Made by a program: the position numbers and the translations under genes. Of a DNA stretch of 64,000 nucleotides, positions 51,695 through 60,481 are shown piece by piece. Each line of letters begins with the position of its first letter. Position 1 is the first letter of the stretch. The stretch covers positions 2,480,001 through 2,544,000 of the forward strand of contig NZ_JAJOZC010000001.1 in NCBI RefSeq assembly GCF_023701695.1. The letters are read 5' to 3'. Source of the stretch: Streptomyces sp. RKAG290. Its GTDB lineage: Bacteria; Actinomycetota; Actinomycetes; Streptomycetales; Streptomycetaceae. A model generated the notes under the pieces. The model was not told where the DNA came from, did no database searches, and saw nothing but the letters and a program-made list of their open reading frames with translations.

Positions 51695-52586
51695 GGCGGC
51701 GGCTGGTGGCGGGTGGGTGGTGCTGGCCCGTCGCAGCGTGGGGCGTCACGCAGTGGGTCGGTGAGCCGGCGGCGACGCCGCTGGCCCCTGTCGCGCCCCC
51801 GGTCCCGGGTGCGGAGCCGGGGCCGCAGCCGGAGTTCGACTGCCAGCCGGTCTGAACTCCGCGCTGCCGATCATCTGGGTGACCGCTAATGCGGCCTACG
51901 GGCAGGAGCGCCCCTGCGGCGAACGCGGGAAGATGCCGACACGGTCCATGCCCTGGCGGTGCCCAAGTCGCAACAGACCAGCCGCCTAGGAGAAGCTGGC
52001 GCATCCGCCGTGTTCTGAGCCGTGCCCGGGCCGAGCCTGGCAGCGGATCTGCTGCCAGGCGACGGAGCGAAGGGGCGACGAATCTATTAGACCGTGTCCA
52101 AACTGCCTGCGTCGACGAGCGGCTCAGAGCCCACCCACCCATTACTGCTGGGTACTTTCCCACCGCTACCCAGCGCCGCACCTATCCCGATCAGTCGAGT
52201 CACGAACTACCGCCCACCTGACAGAGCGCCAGCCCGTCAATTCCCAAAATAGCCCTACGACCAGGGCAAATGGAGAAGCATGACTGGGGTGATAGGACGG
52301 GGCCGCCTGTCATCTGCGCCGCGGGGCTCTACTGCGGACGCCATATCATCGCGATCGCGGGCATCAGAAGGATCACGGACCGGCGGGCAAAACGACTGTC
52401 GAGCCGGGATGCAGCTGGCACCTTTCGGCCATTCCAAGTGATCACTGTTGCACACAGTGCGACCGACTCATATCTTTTGACGATCACCCGGGCAGCCGGG
52501 AAGCGGGCAACGCCTCAACGCATTGGTTTCCAGGCCATTGAGATGCGTTGAAGCACTGCCCGCTCACTTACCCGAGAGGAATAGTA
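51695..52586. other. 892-base gap, edge of an accessory island
   Basis: No gene was recognised. An open frame at 52270-52551 lacks typical codon bias. GC content falls after about 52200. A hairpin lies at 52035-52060. The stretch looks like decayed sequence at an insertion border. Confidence 0.5.
52035..52060. terminator. Perfect 10-bp hairpin
   Basis: GCCTGGCAGC (52035-52044) pairs with GCTGCCAGGC (52051-52060) around GGATCT. It is more than 300 bases from any gene end, so termination is only one option. Confidence 0.45.
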
Positions 52587-53051
52587 GTGAACAGACGCCA
52601 GATTGGCATCGGTGTGGCGACAGCTCTCGCAGCGATGACCGTCGGATTCGCCGCGCCAGCCGCCACAGCTACCCCGGCGCAGCAAAGCCAGGCCTCTCCC
52701 GCGGCCTTCCAGGCCACTACGGACGAGATCGAGGTCAACTCGCACGCCACGTTCGTCTCCTACCTCAATACGGCCGAAGGTCAGGCCATGCTCGCCGAGG
52801 CAGAGCTGACCGCAGCTGAGAGCTCGGCCCTCTACTCCAGCGACGTAACCACCGACGCAGTGGTCCAGGGCCGCTTCTCGGCTCTTGTGAAGCTGGTGAA
52901 GAAGGTCAAGGGCTGCACCACCGCGGTCAAGGCCGGCTGGAGCACCTTCAAGGTCTGGTACAGCGACAAGGTTCCGCGGGCCGTCCGTTGGGCCATCGCG
53001 TGGAGCTCAGACATCTACACGATCTACTCGTACATCCGGTCCCACATCTGA
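52587..53051 (+). CDS. Secreted protein of unknown function, possible antimicrobial-type
   Basis: The 154 residues from GTG 52587 (GAGAGGAA upstream) have a clear signal peptide cut near 'ATA-TP' at about residue 30. The mature part has an Ala/Glu-rich helix followed by a Lys/Val/Trp-rich C terminus ('VKLVKKVKGCTTAVKAGW', 'VPRAVRWAIAWSSDIYTIY') that could form amphipathic helices. It contains a single Cys. I do not recognise a family. It lies upstream of two other small exported/membrane genes; the toxin-like reading is speculation from composition. Confidence 0.72.
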   Translation: MNRRQIGIGVATALAAMTVGFAAPAATATPAQQSQASPAAFQATTDEIEVNSHATFVSYLNTAEGQAMLAEAELTAAESSALYSSDVTTDAVVQGRFSALVKLVKKVKGCTTAVKAGWSTFKVWYSDKVPRAVRWAIAWSSDIYTIYSYIRSHI

Positions 53052-53067
53052 TCCGCACTCGGACACG

Positions 53068-53105
53068 GCCGTGGGGTGGGCCCTCGCGTTGCGCCCCCAC
53101 GGCCG
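53068..53105 (+). terminator. Terminator after the 154-aa secreted protein gene
   Basis: GGCCGTGGGG (53068-53077) pairs with CCCCACGGCC (53096-53105), 17 bases past the stop codon. Confidence 0.75.
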
Positions 53106-53189
53106 CCGTGCGGCGTCACCTTTCCATTAACACAGGCGCGCACTACCGCAGTCACACCAGATCCCGGGCCTTTCTGACCGGAGATACAG

Positions 53190-53486
53190 ATGTTCACGAT
53201 GCGCCATGAAGGCAAAGACCCCCACGCGTTCGTTGGCACTCTTGACTGGATCGTCACCGCGATCTTGTTCGGTTTCGCCCTAGCCCTGGACTACGGATTT
53301 GGTGCGCGCTCCAACGTCGCCTACGCGGCCTGGCCGCTGTGGGCTTGGAGCGCGGGACTACTCCTGACCCATTGGAGCACCATTATTCGAGGGAAGGACG
53401 CGGAGCTCTGGGGATTCTGGGCCGCCGCAGTGGCTCACCTCTTCGCCATATGGCACGTCATCGCAGTCGTCAAGGACGTGACATGA
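53190..53486 (+). CDS. Small three-helix membrane protein, unknown function
   Basis: The 98 residues contain three hydrophobic helices ('WIVTAILFGFALALDYGFG', 'AAWPLWAWSAGLLLTHW', 'GFWAAAVAHLFAIWHVIAVV') with Trp-rich interfaces. CCGGAGATACAG precedes the ATG. Its stop overlaps the start of the next gene (ATGA), so both are made together. Codon use is less extreme than in core genes, consistent with recent acquisition. An immunity role for the neighbouring secreted proteins is possible but unsupported. Confidence 0.72.
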   Translation: MFTMRHEGKDPHAFVGTLDWIVTAILFGFALALDYGFGARSNVAYAAWPLWAWSAGLLLTHWSTIIRGKDAELWGFWAAAVAHLFAIWHVIAVVKDVT

Positions 53487-53857
53487 AGACCTTCAACACG
53501 TGCGCCGCAGCAATCGCAATAGCAGTCCTCGCGGCCGCATCTACCACCAGCCTGTCGTCAGCGACTGCGGCGACCAACCCCATCACCTGTCAATCGGGAC
53601 CCATCGCGCCAGCGAGTGTCAACTACGTTGCTAGCGCCAGCATCTGCAAGAACAGCACCACCAAGCAGACCCGCATCACCGGAAAAATATCAGGACTCTC
53701 CAAAACTGGGGGCCACATCACTGTCCAGGTGAGCACCTACAGAAAGACCGTCTCGGTGTGCGGTGCGGAGGACAAGACGATAGACACCGGCTGGTTGTCA
53801 GGAAACGGGAATTGGATGGTCCAGTACGCCGACGGGGGCTGTCCCAGCCGGGGCTGA
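53483..53857 (+). CDS. Small secreted protein with four Cys, unknown function
   Basis: The 124 residues begin with a signal peptide ('CAAAIAIAVLAAASTTS' to 'ATA'). The mature domain of about 95 residues has four Cys that could form two disulfides, and Thr/Ser/Gly-rich strands ('TRITGKISGLSKTGGHITVQVSTY') like a small beta-sandwich. It is translationally coupled to the membrane protein upstream. I do not recognise the family. Confidence 0.72.
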   Translation: MKTFNTCAAAIAIAVLAAASTTSLSSATAATNPITCQSGPIAPASVNYVASASICKNSTTKQTRITGKISGLSKTGGHITVQVSTYRKTVSVCGAEDKTIDTGWLSGNGNWMVQYADGGCPSRG

Positions 53858-53859
53858 CT

Positions 53860-54605
53860 TCACCTGCCAAGCCGTCGTCCAGATATCGGCAGAGCTAAAG
53901 AACGCGCAAGATTGGCCTCCCCCACAAGGACCGGTGGCCGGTTCTCCTCGCATCCGCGGGGCCAGCCGGCCACTTTCAGCTTCCCAATTCCCAGCGCCAG
54001 GTGTGCGGGGCGGCGAAGGCAAGGCGACGACCGTGGCGTGCGCTTGCCGGGCTTGACGCGATAGACGGACTTGCCGGGGTCGTCGTAGTAGAGGCGATCG
54101 GGAGCACACCCTGACCACAAGTTCCACCGCCAGGTCGGCCAGCAGCTGCGCCAGCCGGGGCACGTCGTAGCCAAAGTCCAGCATGATCATTGCGTCCGGG
54201 TCGTCCTCGTGGCGATGGCCGAGCCGGTGAGACGGTCCAAGATCTCGCAGATCTCGTCGGCGGCCAGTTCGGGGGCCTCGTCGCCCGATGCCGCGCGCAC
54301 CGTGTCCAGGACGGCGGTCCAGGAGATATCCGGCCGGGCTCGACCGCGGCGACGAAGGAGCAGGGCCAGCCCGGAGCGTTCAGGCCGGCGTTCGCCCATG
54401 TCCGCTGACGTAGCAGAGCCTGCGCTCGGGGCGGGTGTCAGCATGCGGCCACTGCAACGAAGTCACGTCCACGGCCGGCACGACCCATCGTTCTCCTTGA
54501 TCACCGGTGTGGTAGCCAACAGGGCGCACAGACGGCCGCTCTCCAGCCAGCCCGTTTTGACCGAGTTGTACAGGGAACCGTGACCGCGCCGGAACTCCAG
54601 CTCTA
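53860..54605 (-). pseudogene. Decayed IS701-type transposase
   Basis: Fragments in successive frames on the minus strand read in order 'RRGHGSLYNSVKTGWLESGR', 'VVPAVDVTSLQWPHADTRPE', 'SWTAVLDTVR', 'ELAADEICEILDRLTG' and 'MLDFGYDVPRLAQLLADLAV'. This is the order of motifs in streptomycete IS701-family transposases, with the DD(E) Asp residues in 'AVDV' and 'LDFGYD'. Several frameshifts and missing stretches separate them, so this is genuine decay. No terminal inverted repeats were found. Confidence 0.8.
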
Positions 54606-54669
54606 GGTGTTCTGTCCATGGAGGTTGGGTGCGGTAACGGTGGTCACCGTCTGGGGTTCTTGAACGGGT

Positions 54670-54726
54670 GAGGGCCTTCCGGGTTCGGTGTGGATTGCGA
54701 CGTCTACACCAGCCCGAAAGGCCCTC
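54670..54726. repeat. Imperfect inverted repeat just before the IS481 remnant
   Basis: The left arm GAGGGCCTTCCGGG and the right arm CCCGAAAGGCCCTC form a long stem ending exactly at the transposase ATG. It probably belongs to the left end of the element. Confidence 0.6.
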
Positions 54727-55200
54727 ATGCCCCACCGTAATGCCCCCTGACCGAGACCGCACGTCTGCGGCTGGCCCGCTTCGTGGTCGATGACGGGTGG
54801 CTTCTGCGTCGGGCAGCGGAGCGGTTCCAGATCTCGCCGACCACAGCACGGCGGTGGGCCGGGCGATACCGCAGGCTCGGCGAGGCAGGGATGGGCGACC
54901 GTTCCAGCCGCCCTCACCACAGCCCTCGACGCACGCCGACCCGGACCGAACTCCGGATCATCAAAGTCCACCTCGCACGCCGGTGGGGACCAGCCCGCAT
55001 CGCGCACCTGCTGGGTTTGGTGCCCTTCACTGTGCACCGGGTACTGGTCCGCTTCGGCCTGACCCGGCTCAGCCATCTCGACCGGGCTACCGGCCGGGTC
55101 ATCTGCCGCTACGAACGCGACCGGCCCGGCGAACTCGTGCAGGTGGACATCAAAAAAACGCGGCACCATCCCCGACGGCGGCGCCCAGGCAGTCGGAAAC
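54727..55200 (+). pseudogene. IS481-family transposase, N-terminal remnant
   Basis: From ATG 54727 ('MPHRNAP') one missing C in the run 54743-54747 breaks the frame. After it, the helix-turn-helix part of an IS481 transposase is readable ('VVDDGWLLRRAAERFQISPT', 'RRWGPARIAHLLGL', 'HLDRATGRVI', 'RPGELVQVDIKK'). A run of seven A at 55152-55158 then shifts the frame once more ('RGTIPDGG') and the homology ends near 55200, before the catalytic DDE core. The element is therefore truncated and inactive. Confidence 0.85.
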
Positions 55201-55335
55201 ACTCATATCAAAGGCCGTTCTGGTTCCGGGAGATCGTCACTCCGAGAACACGACCGGCCGTCTACGTGTCACGGCCCTCCCCGCGGTATTCCCACCACGC
55301 CACTCACAACGGGGTTCGATTCCGAGCCAACGCGG

Positions 55336-55728
55336 TTAGAACGCAAGGTCAGACCCATCGGGGCGCTGGCGGACCGTGAGCTGCACCTTCCCAAGTCCTG
55401 GACCGACACCCTCGGCCTCCGCTTGAGAAGGCGCCTCCGCAATCTCGATCACCTCACCCAGCCCTACCAAATCGAGGAGGTGTTGGAATTCAGGCCGTGT
55501 CCCGAGCAGCCGCAGCTGCCTACCGCCCGATCTCCGTGCTACCAGCGACAAACGCGCGATCGCCTCCACAGACACCAGGTCCGGCTGGACGATGCCGCCG
55601 ACGTCACAGTCCACCACGGTCGCGTCTGACGTGGCCAGTATCGCTTCCAAGTCGGAGCAAAGGTGGGGCACGCCAGCCCTGGTGACGCGTCCGGACACGA
55701 TGAAAGTAGCCGGTGTCAAGAATTCCAT
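55336..55728 (-). CDS. STAS-domain protein (anti-sigma-antagonist-like)
   Basis: About 130 residues with a STAS fold: 'FIVSGRVTRAGVPHLCSDLEAIL', 'TVVDCDVGGIVQPDLVSVEAIARLSLVARRSG', 'QLRLLG' and 'LLDLVGLGEVIEI'. The conserved DxS phosphorylation site of SpoIIAA-type antagonists is not evident, so it may be a non-phosphorylated variant. ATG 55728 is taken at the start of the domain; the frame extends to 55788. It lies alone among decayed sequence and could itself be a relic, although the frame is intact. Confidence 0.7.
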   Translation of the reverse strand: MEFLTPATFIVSGRVTRAGVPHLCSDLEAILATSDATVVDCDVGGIVQPDLVSVEAIARLSLVARRSGGRQLRLLGTRPEFQHLLDLVGLGEVIEIAEAPSQAEAEGVGPGLGKVQLTVRQRPDGSDLAF

Positions 55729-56258
55729 ACCAAGGTGACTGGCCCGGCAACGAGAACTCATCGCAGCGCCATGGTGCTTCTCGTCCAACGGGGAAGCCTT
55801 CGGTGTCCAGTCCCGGGGGCGAAGAGCCGAAAGAGGTCGACGCCCCTTCTCTCATGTCGTGCACCTTGCCCGATGCAGTCGTGGTTGGCGTTGTTCCGCA
55901 AGGGAGCCAGGGCCTGGGCAGCCTGGCACGAAAACGCCAAAGGTGTGGCGGATCCGCAATTCTTCGGCATGCGGTGTAAGGCCTGCGCTGGAGAGGTTCC
56001 GCGGCGGCGTTGTGCTCCTTGGGCAGCAGGGGCGACACGGTGGGTGCCTCAATAGGCTCTACCTTGCAGCACTCCGGCGCGACCGGCTCCACTTCGATCC
56101 GGACGAGCTCGACTCAGTCCTGGACGTGGCACGGCCGGGATCTTCGCTAACTACGCACATGTCGGTCCCGCCCTATCGGTGCGTCACCGAGTCCAGCATG
56201 CCGAACGGGACCGGCGGCAGTCCACCGGTCCCGTTCACCCGTATGGGGAAGCCGCAGG
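55729..56258. other. 530-base gap with possible gene remnants
   Basis: No intact gene was recognised. A plus-strand stretch near 56060-56150 reads 'LRRDRLHFDPDELDSVLDVARPG', which looks coding but lacks context. The deoA terminator lies at 56203-56236. Confidence 0.5.
56203..56236 (-). terminator. Terminator of deoA
   Basis: GAACGGGACCGG (56203-56214) pairs perfectly with CCGGTCCCGTTC (56225-56236), 23 bases past the deoA stop. Confidence 0.85.
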
Positions 56259-57536
56259 TCAGGCGATACGTTCCCGCACGACCGGGGTGGCGGTGAACGC
56301 CGTGCCGGCCGGTGCGATGTCGTAGGAGTCCGGCAGCGCCTTCAGCGCGTACTCGAACTTCTCCGGGGTGTCCGTGTGCAGCGTCAGCAGCGGCTGCCCG
56401 GCGGTCACCGTGTCCCCGGGCTTGGCGTGCAGCTCGATGCCCGCGCCGGCCTGGACCGGGTCCTCCTTGCGGGCGCGGCCCGCGCCCAGGCGCCAGGCGG
56501 CGACGCCGATGTCGTAGGCGTCCAGGCGGGTCAGTACGCCGGAGGCCGGGGCCGTCACGACGTGCTGTTCGCGGGCGACCGGGAGCGCGGCGTCCGGGTC
56601 GCCGCCCTGGGCGGAGATCATCCGGCGCCAGACGTCCATCGCGGAACCGTCCGCGAGGGCCTTCTCCGGGTCGGCCTCCTTGAGTCCGGCCGCGTCCAGC
56701 ATCTCGCGGGCGAGGGCCAGGGTGAGGTCGATGACGTCCTGCGGTCCGCCGCCGGCCAGGACCTCCACCGACTCGCGGACCTCCAGGGCGTTGCCCGCGG
56801 TCAGGCCGAGCGGGGTGGCCATGTCGGTGAGCAGGGCGACCGTCCGGACTCCGCTGTCGGTGCCCAGCGCGACCATGGTGGAGGCCAGTTCGCGGGCGTC
56901 CTCGAGGTTCTTCATGAAGGCGCCGGAGCCGACCTTGACGTCCAGGACGAGTGCGCCGGTGCCCTCGGCGATCTTCTTGGACATGATCGAGCTGGCGATC
57001 AGCGGGATGGCCTCGACGGTGCCGGTGACGTCGCGGAGCGCGTACAGCTTCTTGTCGGCGGGGGCGAGCCCGTCGCCCGCCGCGCAGATGACCGCGCCGG
57101 TGGTGTCGAGGACGTTCAGCATCTCGGCGTTCGAGAGGTGCGCGCGCCAGCCGGGGATGGACTCCAGCTTGTCGAGGGTGCCGCCGGTGTGACCGAGGCC
57201 ACGCCCGCTGAGCTGCGGCACGGCGGCGCCACAGGCGGCGACCAGCGGGGCGAGCGGCAGGGTGATCTTGTCGCCGACCCCGCCGGTGGAGTGCTTGTCG
57301 GTGGTGGGGCGGGAGAGCGCGTCGAAGTTCATCCGCTCGCCCGAGGCGATCATGGCGGCGGTCCAGCGGGCGATCTCCGTGCGGTTCATGCCGTTCAGCA
57401 GGATCGCCATGGCCAGCGCGGACATCTGCTCGTCGGCGACCTCACCGCGGGTGTACGCGTCGATGACCCAGTCGATCTGCTCGGGGGTCAGCTCGCCTCG
57501 GTCCCGCTTGGTGCGGATGACGGAGATGGCGTCCAT
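56259..57536 (-). CDS. deoA: Thymidine (pyrimidine-nucleoside) phosphorylase
   Basis: The enzyme cleaves thymidine, and possibly uridine, with phosphate to the base and (deoxy)ribose-1-phosphate. The 425 residues include the phosphate-binding 'DKHSTGGVGDKITLPLAP', the signature 'LSGRGLGHTGGTLDKLESIPG' and 'DVKVGSGAFMKN'. The ATG at 57536 has AAGGA upstream; the longer frame from 57593 would run through the operator. Its own operator-controlled promoter separates it from cdd despite the same strand. Confidence 0.95.
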   Translation of the reverse strand: MDAISVIRTKRDRGELTPEQIDWVIDAYTRGEVADEQMSALAMAILLNGMNRTEIARWTAAMIASGERMNFDALSRPTTDKHSTGGVGDKITLPLAPLVAACGAAVPQLSGRGLGHTGGTLDKLESIPGWRAHLSNAEMLNVLDTTGAVICAAGDGLAPADKKLYALRDVTGTVEAIPLIASSIMSKKIAEGTGALVLDVKVGSGAFMKNLEDARELASTMVALGTDSGVRTVALLTDMATPLGLTAGNALEVRESVEVLAGGGPQDVIDLTLALAREMLDAAGLKEADPEKALADGSAMDVWRRMISAQGGDPDAALPVAREQHVVTAPASGVLTRLDAYDIGVAAWRLGAGRARKEDPVQAGAGIELHAKPGDTVTAGQPLLTLHTDTPEKFEYALKALPDSYDIAPAGTAFTATPVVRERIA

Positions 57537-57583
57537 GTCCTGGAGTCCTTCCGGCCGGTACGTACGCTTGAGTCCCGTTGACT

Positions 57584-57595
57584 CTACGCGCATAG
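57584..57595. promoter_or_regulatory. Nucleoside-regulon operator, deoA site
   Basis: CTACGCGCATAG differs from the palindrome by one base and sits in the wider dyad CTCTACGCGCATAGAG. The minus-strand -10 box TAGAGT (57586-57581) overlaps its end. Confidence 0.85.
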
Positions 57596-57608
57596 AGGAT
57601 GAGAGAAA

Positions 57609-57644
57609 CCGCCGGACGGGGAGGAATTCCGGCCCGTCCGGCGG
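57609..57644 (-). terminator. Terminator of the nup-cdd operon
   Basis: The perfect 12-bp stem 57609-57620 / 57633-57644 lies 16 bases past the cdd stop. Confidence 0.85.
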
Positions 57645-57660
57645 TGGTGAGGAGCGTGGT

Positions 57661-58083
57661 TCAGCCGAGGTGCCCGGGCCCGAACGGCTGGGGCAGCATC
57701 TCGTCGAGCGTGCGGAAACCGTCCGGTGTCTCCAGTACGAGTGCGGGCCCGCCGAACTCGTACAGCAGCTGCCGGCACCTGCCGCACGGCACCAGGATCT
57801 CGCCCGAGCCGTCCACGCAGGTGAAGTGGGTCAGCCGGCCGCCGCCGGTGGCGTGCAGCTGGGAGACCAGTCCGCACTCGGCGCACAGCCCGATGCCGTA
57901 CGAGGCGTTCTCGACGTTGCAGCCGACGATCGTACGGCCGTCGTCGACGCGCGCGGCGACGCCGACCGGGTAGCCCGAGTAGGGCGCGTACGCCCGGGAC
58001 ATGGCGTCCCGGGCAGCGGCCCGCAGGGCGTCCCAGTCGGCCTCGGCCACGGCGGCCGCACTCGCACCGGCGGTCGGCGTCAC
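57661..58083 (-). CDS. cdd: Cytidine deaminase
   Basis: Cdd turns cytidine and deoxycytidine into uridine forms, which DeoA-type phosphorylase can use. The 140 residues carry 'GCNVENASYG', the zinc/catalytic 'CAECG' and the zinc-binding 'PCGRCRQ'. It is the last gene of the ABC operon: its GTG at 58083 overlaps the permease stop codon (GTGA). Confidence 0.96.
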   Translation of the reverse strand: MTPTAGASAAAVAEADWDALRAAARDAMSRAYAPYSGYPVGVAARVDDGRTIVGCNVENASYGIGLCAECGLVSQLHATGGGRLTHFTCVDGSGEILVPCGRCRQLLYEFGGPALVLETPDGFRTLDEMLPQPFGPGHLG

Positions 58084-59369
58084 TTGCCCTGGCCCTTGCG
58101 GTAGCGCATGCCGTCCGCCTTCGGCATCCGCAGCCGCTGCGCGGAGAGCGAGAGGACGAGCAGCGTGACGATGTACGGCGTGGCGCTCACGAACTCGGTG
58201 GGCACGGTGTCCGTACCGAGGTACCAGACGAGGACCGCGGCGGCGATGACCGCGCTGATCACACCCTGGAGGAAGCTCTTGCGGTAGAGCTTCCAGGCCG
58301 CGATGCCGGCCAGCACGACCACGAGCAGCAGGAGCAGCGCGTGGACGGACTCGCCGCCGTTGCGCAGCTGGAGCGCGTCGGCGAAGCCGAACAGGCCCGC
58401 GCCCATGGCGAGTCCGCCGGGCCGCCAGTTACCGAAGATCATCGCGGCGAGACCGATATATCCGCGGCCGCCGGTCTGACCCTCGTTGTAGATGTGCGAG
58501 GTGACCAGGGAGAGGAAGGCGCCGCCCAGCCCGGCCAGGCCGCCGGAGACGACCACCGCGATGTACTTGTACGTGTAGACGTTGACGCCGAGGGACTCGG
58601 CGGCCACCGGGTTCTCGCCGCAGGAGCGCAGCCGCAGGCCGAAGGCGGTCTTCCACAGGACGAAGAACGTCAGGACGAACAGGACCACGGCCACGATCGT
58701 CAGCAGCGAGACGTTGGTGACCAGACCGCCGATGACGCCGGCCAGGTCGGAGACGAAGAACCAGTGGTGCTTCTCGACGGAGTGCAGCCAGCTGGAGAGA
58801 CCCGGGATCGTCACCGAGGTGATCTCGTCGGCCGGCGGGGACTGTTTCGGCGATCCGCCCTTGGCCGCCGCCTCGCCCGAGTTGAACCAGAGCTTGGCGA
58901 AGTAGGTGGTGAAGCCGAGCGCCAGGATGTTGATGGCGATGCCGGAGATGATGTGGTCGACGCCGAAGGTGACGGTCGCCATCGCGTGCAGCAGTCCGCC
59001 GAGCATGCCGCCGAGGACACCGGCGAGCACGCCGAGCCAGGGGTTGGTCTGCCAGCCGGCCCAGGCACCGAAGAAGCTGCCCAGGATCATCATGCCTTCG
59101 AGGCCGATGTTGACCACGCCGGAGCGCTCGGACCACAGGCCGCCGAGACCGGCCAGGCCGATCGGCACGGCCATCGCGAGGGCCGCGCTGATCTGTCCGG
59201 CCGAGGTGACGTCCTGCGCGCCGGTGATGGCGCGCACCGCGGACAGCGCGAGCAGCACGCCCGCGATGATCAGGAGGATGACGGGGAAGGAGAGGCGGGT
59301 GCGGCCGCCCTTGCCGCCGGCGACCTTGGGGGCCGCGGGGGGCGGGGTGGAAGTCGCCGTGACGGTCAC
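58080..59369 (-). CDS. Nucleoside ABC transporter permease (second)
   Basis: The 429-residue permease of the BPD_transp_2 type has about ten helices and the family signature 'GGLWSERSGVVNIGLEGMMILG'. A loop with Lys/Ser residues (about 165-205) faces outside. It pairs with the permease encoded just upstream; homologues include the NupQ/YufQ group of nucleoside importers. GTG 59369 overlaps the upstream stop. Confidence 0.93.
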   Translation of the reverse strand: MTVTATSTPPPAAPKVAGGKGGRTRLSFPVILLIIAGVLLALSAVRAITGAQDVTSAGQISAALAMAVPIGLAGLGGLWSERSGVVNIGLEGMMILGSFFGAWAGWQTNPWLGVLAGVLGGMLGGLLHAMATVTFGVDHIISGIAINILALGFTTYFAKLWFNSGEAAAKGGSPKQSPPADEITSVTIPGLSSWLHSVEKHHWFFVSDLAGVIGGLVTNVSLLTIVAVVLFVLTFFVLWKTAFGLRLRSCGENPVAAESLGVNVYTYKYIAVVVSGGLAGLGGAFLSLVTSHIYNEGQTGGRGYIGLAAMIFGNWRPGGLAMGAGLFGFADALQLRNGGESVHALLLLLVVVLAGIAAWKLYRKSFLQGVISAVIAAAVLVWYLGTDTVPTEFVSATPYIVTLLVLSLSAQRLRMPKADGMRYRKGQGK

Positions 59370-60481
59370 GCCGACACCTCCTGCTGGTCGGAGTTACGGG
59401 CGGCCTGTGCGGCGAGTTCCGCGCCGACCTTGCTCTGCTGGCGCTTGAGTCCGTAGCGGCGGACGACTTCGTAGGCGATGACGACGCACAGGACGATGAC
59501 GCCCTGGATCACGCCGACGATCTCCTTGTCGTACCCCTCGAACTCCAGCTTTCCGGTGCCGCGTTCCAGGAAGCCCCAGAGCAGCGCGCCGAGCGCGATG
59601 CCGATGGGGTGGTTGCGGCCCAGGAGCGCGATGGCGATGCCGGTGAAGCCGATGCCCACCGGGAAGTCGCCGCTGTACTCGTAGCTGTCGTTGAGCAGCG
59701 TCGGCATGCCGATCAGGCCGGCCACGGCGCCCGAGATGAGCATCGAGGTGACGACCATCTTCTTGACGTTCACCCCGCTGGCCTCGGCCGCGGAGCCGGA
59801 CTGGCCGACGGTGCGCAGGTCGAAGCCGAACCGGGTGCGCGAGAGCGTGAACCAGTAGGCGATGCCCGCGACGACCGCGATCACGATGAAGCCCCAGACG
59901 GGCGACGGGGTGGTCGGGAACTCGAAGAAGTGCGAGGACTCCGGGAGCGGCTTGGTGGAGATCTTGGTGCCGGCCTCGTCGAGGTGGCCGAGCCGGTTCT
60001 GCTGGAGCAGGTAGCCGATGATCGCGGTCGCGATGGCGTTCAGCATGATCGTCGAGACGACCTCGCTGACGCCGCGGGTGACCTTGAGGACACCGGCGAT
60101 GCCGGCCCACATGGCGCCGACGATCATCGCGGTGAGGATAATCAGCGGGATCTGCAGGGCGCCGGGCAGGGTCAGCGCGCCGCCGACCGCCGCGGCGAAG
60201 AACGCGGCGAGGCGGTACTGGCCGTCGACGCCGATGTTGAAGAGGTTCATCCGGAAGCCGACGGCCACCGCGAGACCTGCGAGGTAGTACGTCGTCGCCT
60301 TGTTCAGGATGTAGACCTGGCTGTCCGACTTCACCCCGTAGTCGAACATGATGCCGAAGGCGCTGAACGGCTCCTTGCCGGTGGCGGCGAGCACGAGTGC
60401 CGTCACCAGGAAGGCGACCACGATCGCGAGTACGGGGGCCGCGATCCCCAGGAGCAGCCGCTCCTTGTCGATCTTCTTCAT
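59366..60481 (-). CDS. Nucleoside ABC transporter permease (first)
   Basis: The 371-residue permease of the same family shows 'VGFRMNLFNIGVDGQYRLAAF' and 'TRGVSEVVSTIMLNAIA'. It forms the membrane channel with the second permease and is powered by the ATPase at 60478. The ATG overlaps the ATPase stop (ATGA). N- and C-terminal tails are hydrophilic. Confidence 0.93.
   Translation of the reverse strand: MKKIDKERLLLGIAAPVLAIVVAFLVTALVLAATGKEPFSAFGIMFDYGVKSDSQVYILNKATTYYLAGLAVAVGFRMNLFNIGVDGQYRLAAFFAAAVGGALTLPGALQIPLIILTAMIVGAMWAGIAGVLKVTRGVSEVVSTIMLNAIATAIIGYLLQQNRLGHLDEAGTKISTKPLPESSHFFEFPTTPSPVWGFIVIAVVAGIAYWFTLSRTRFGFDLRTVGQSGSAAEASGVNVKKMVVTSMLISGAVAGLIGMPTLLNDSYEYSGDFPVGIGFTGIAIALLGRNHPIGIALGALLWGFLERGTGKLEFEGYDKEIVGVIQGVIVLCVVIAYEVVRRYGLKRQQSKVGAELAAQAARNSDQQEVSA

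Noticed and set aside
52270..52551. 93-codon open frame upstream of the secreted-protein gene
   Set aside because: It has no ribosome-binding site, mixed codon bias and no recognisable motif; kept as non-coding.
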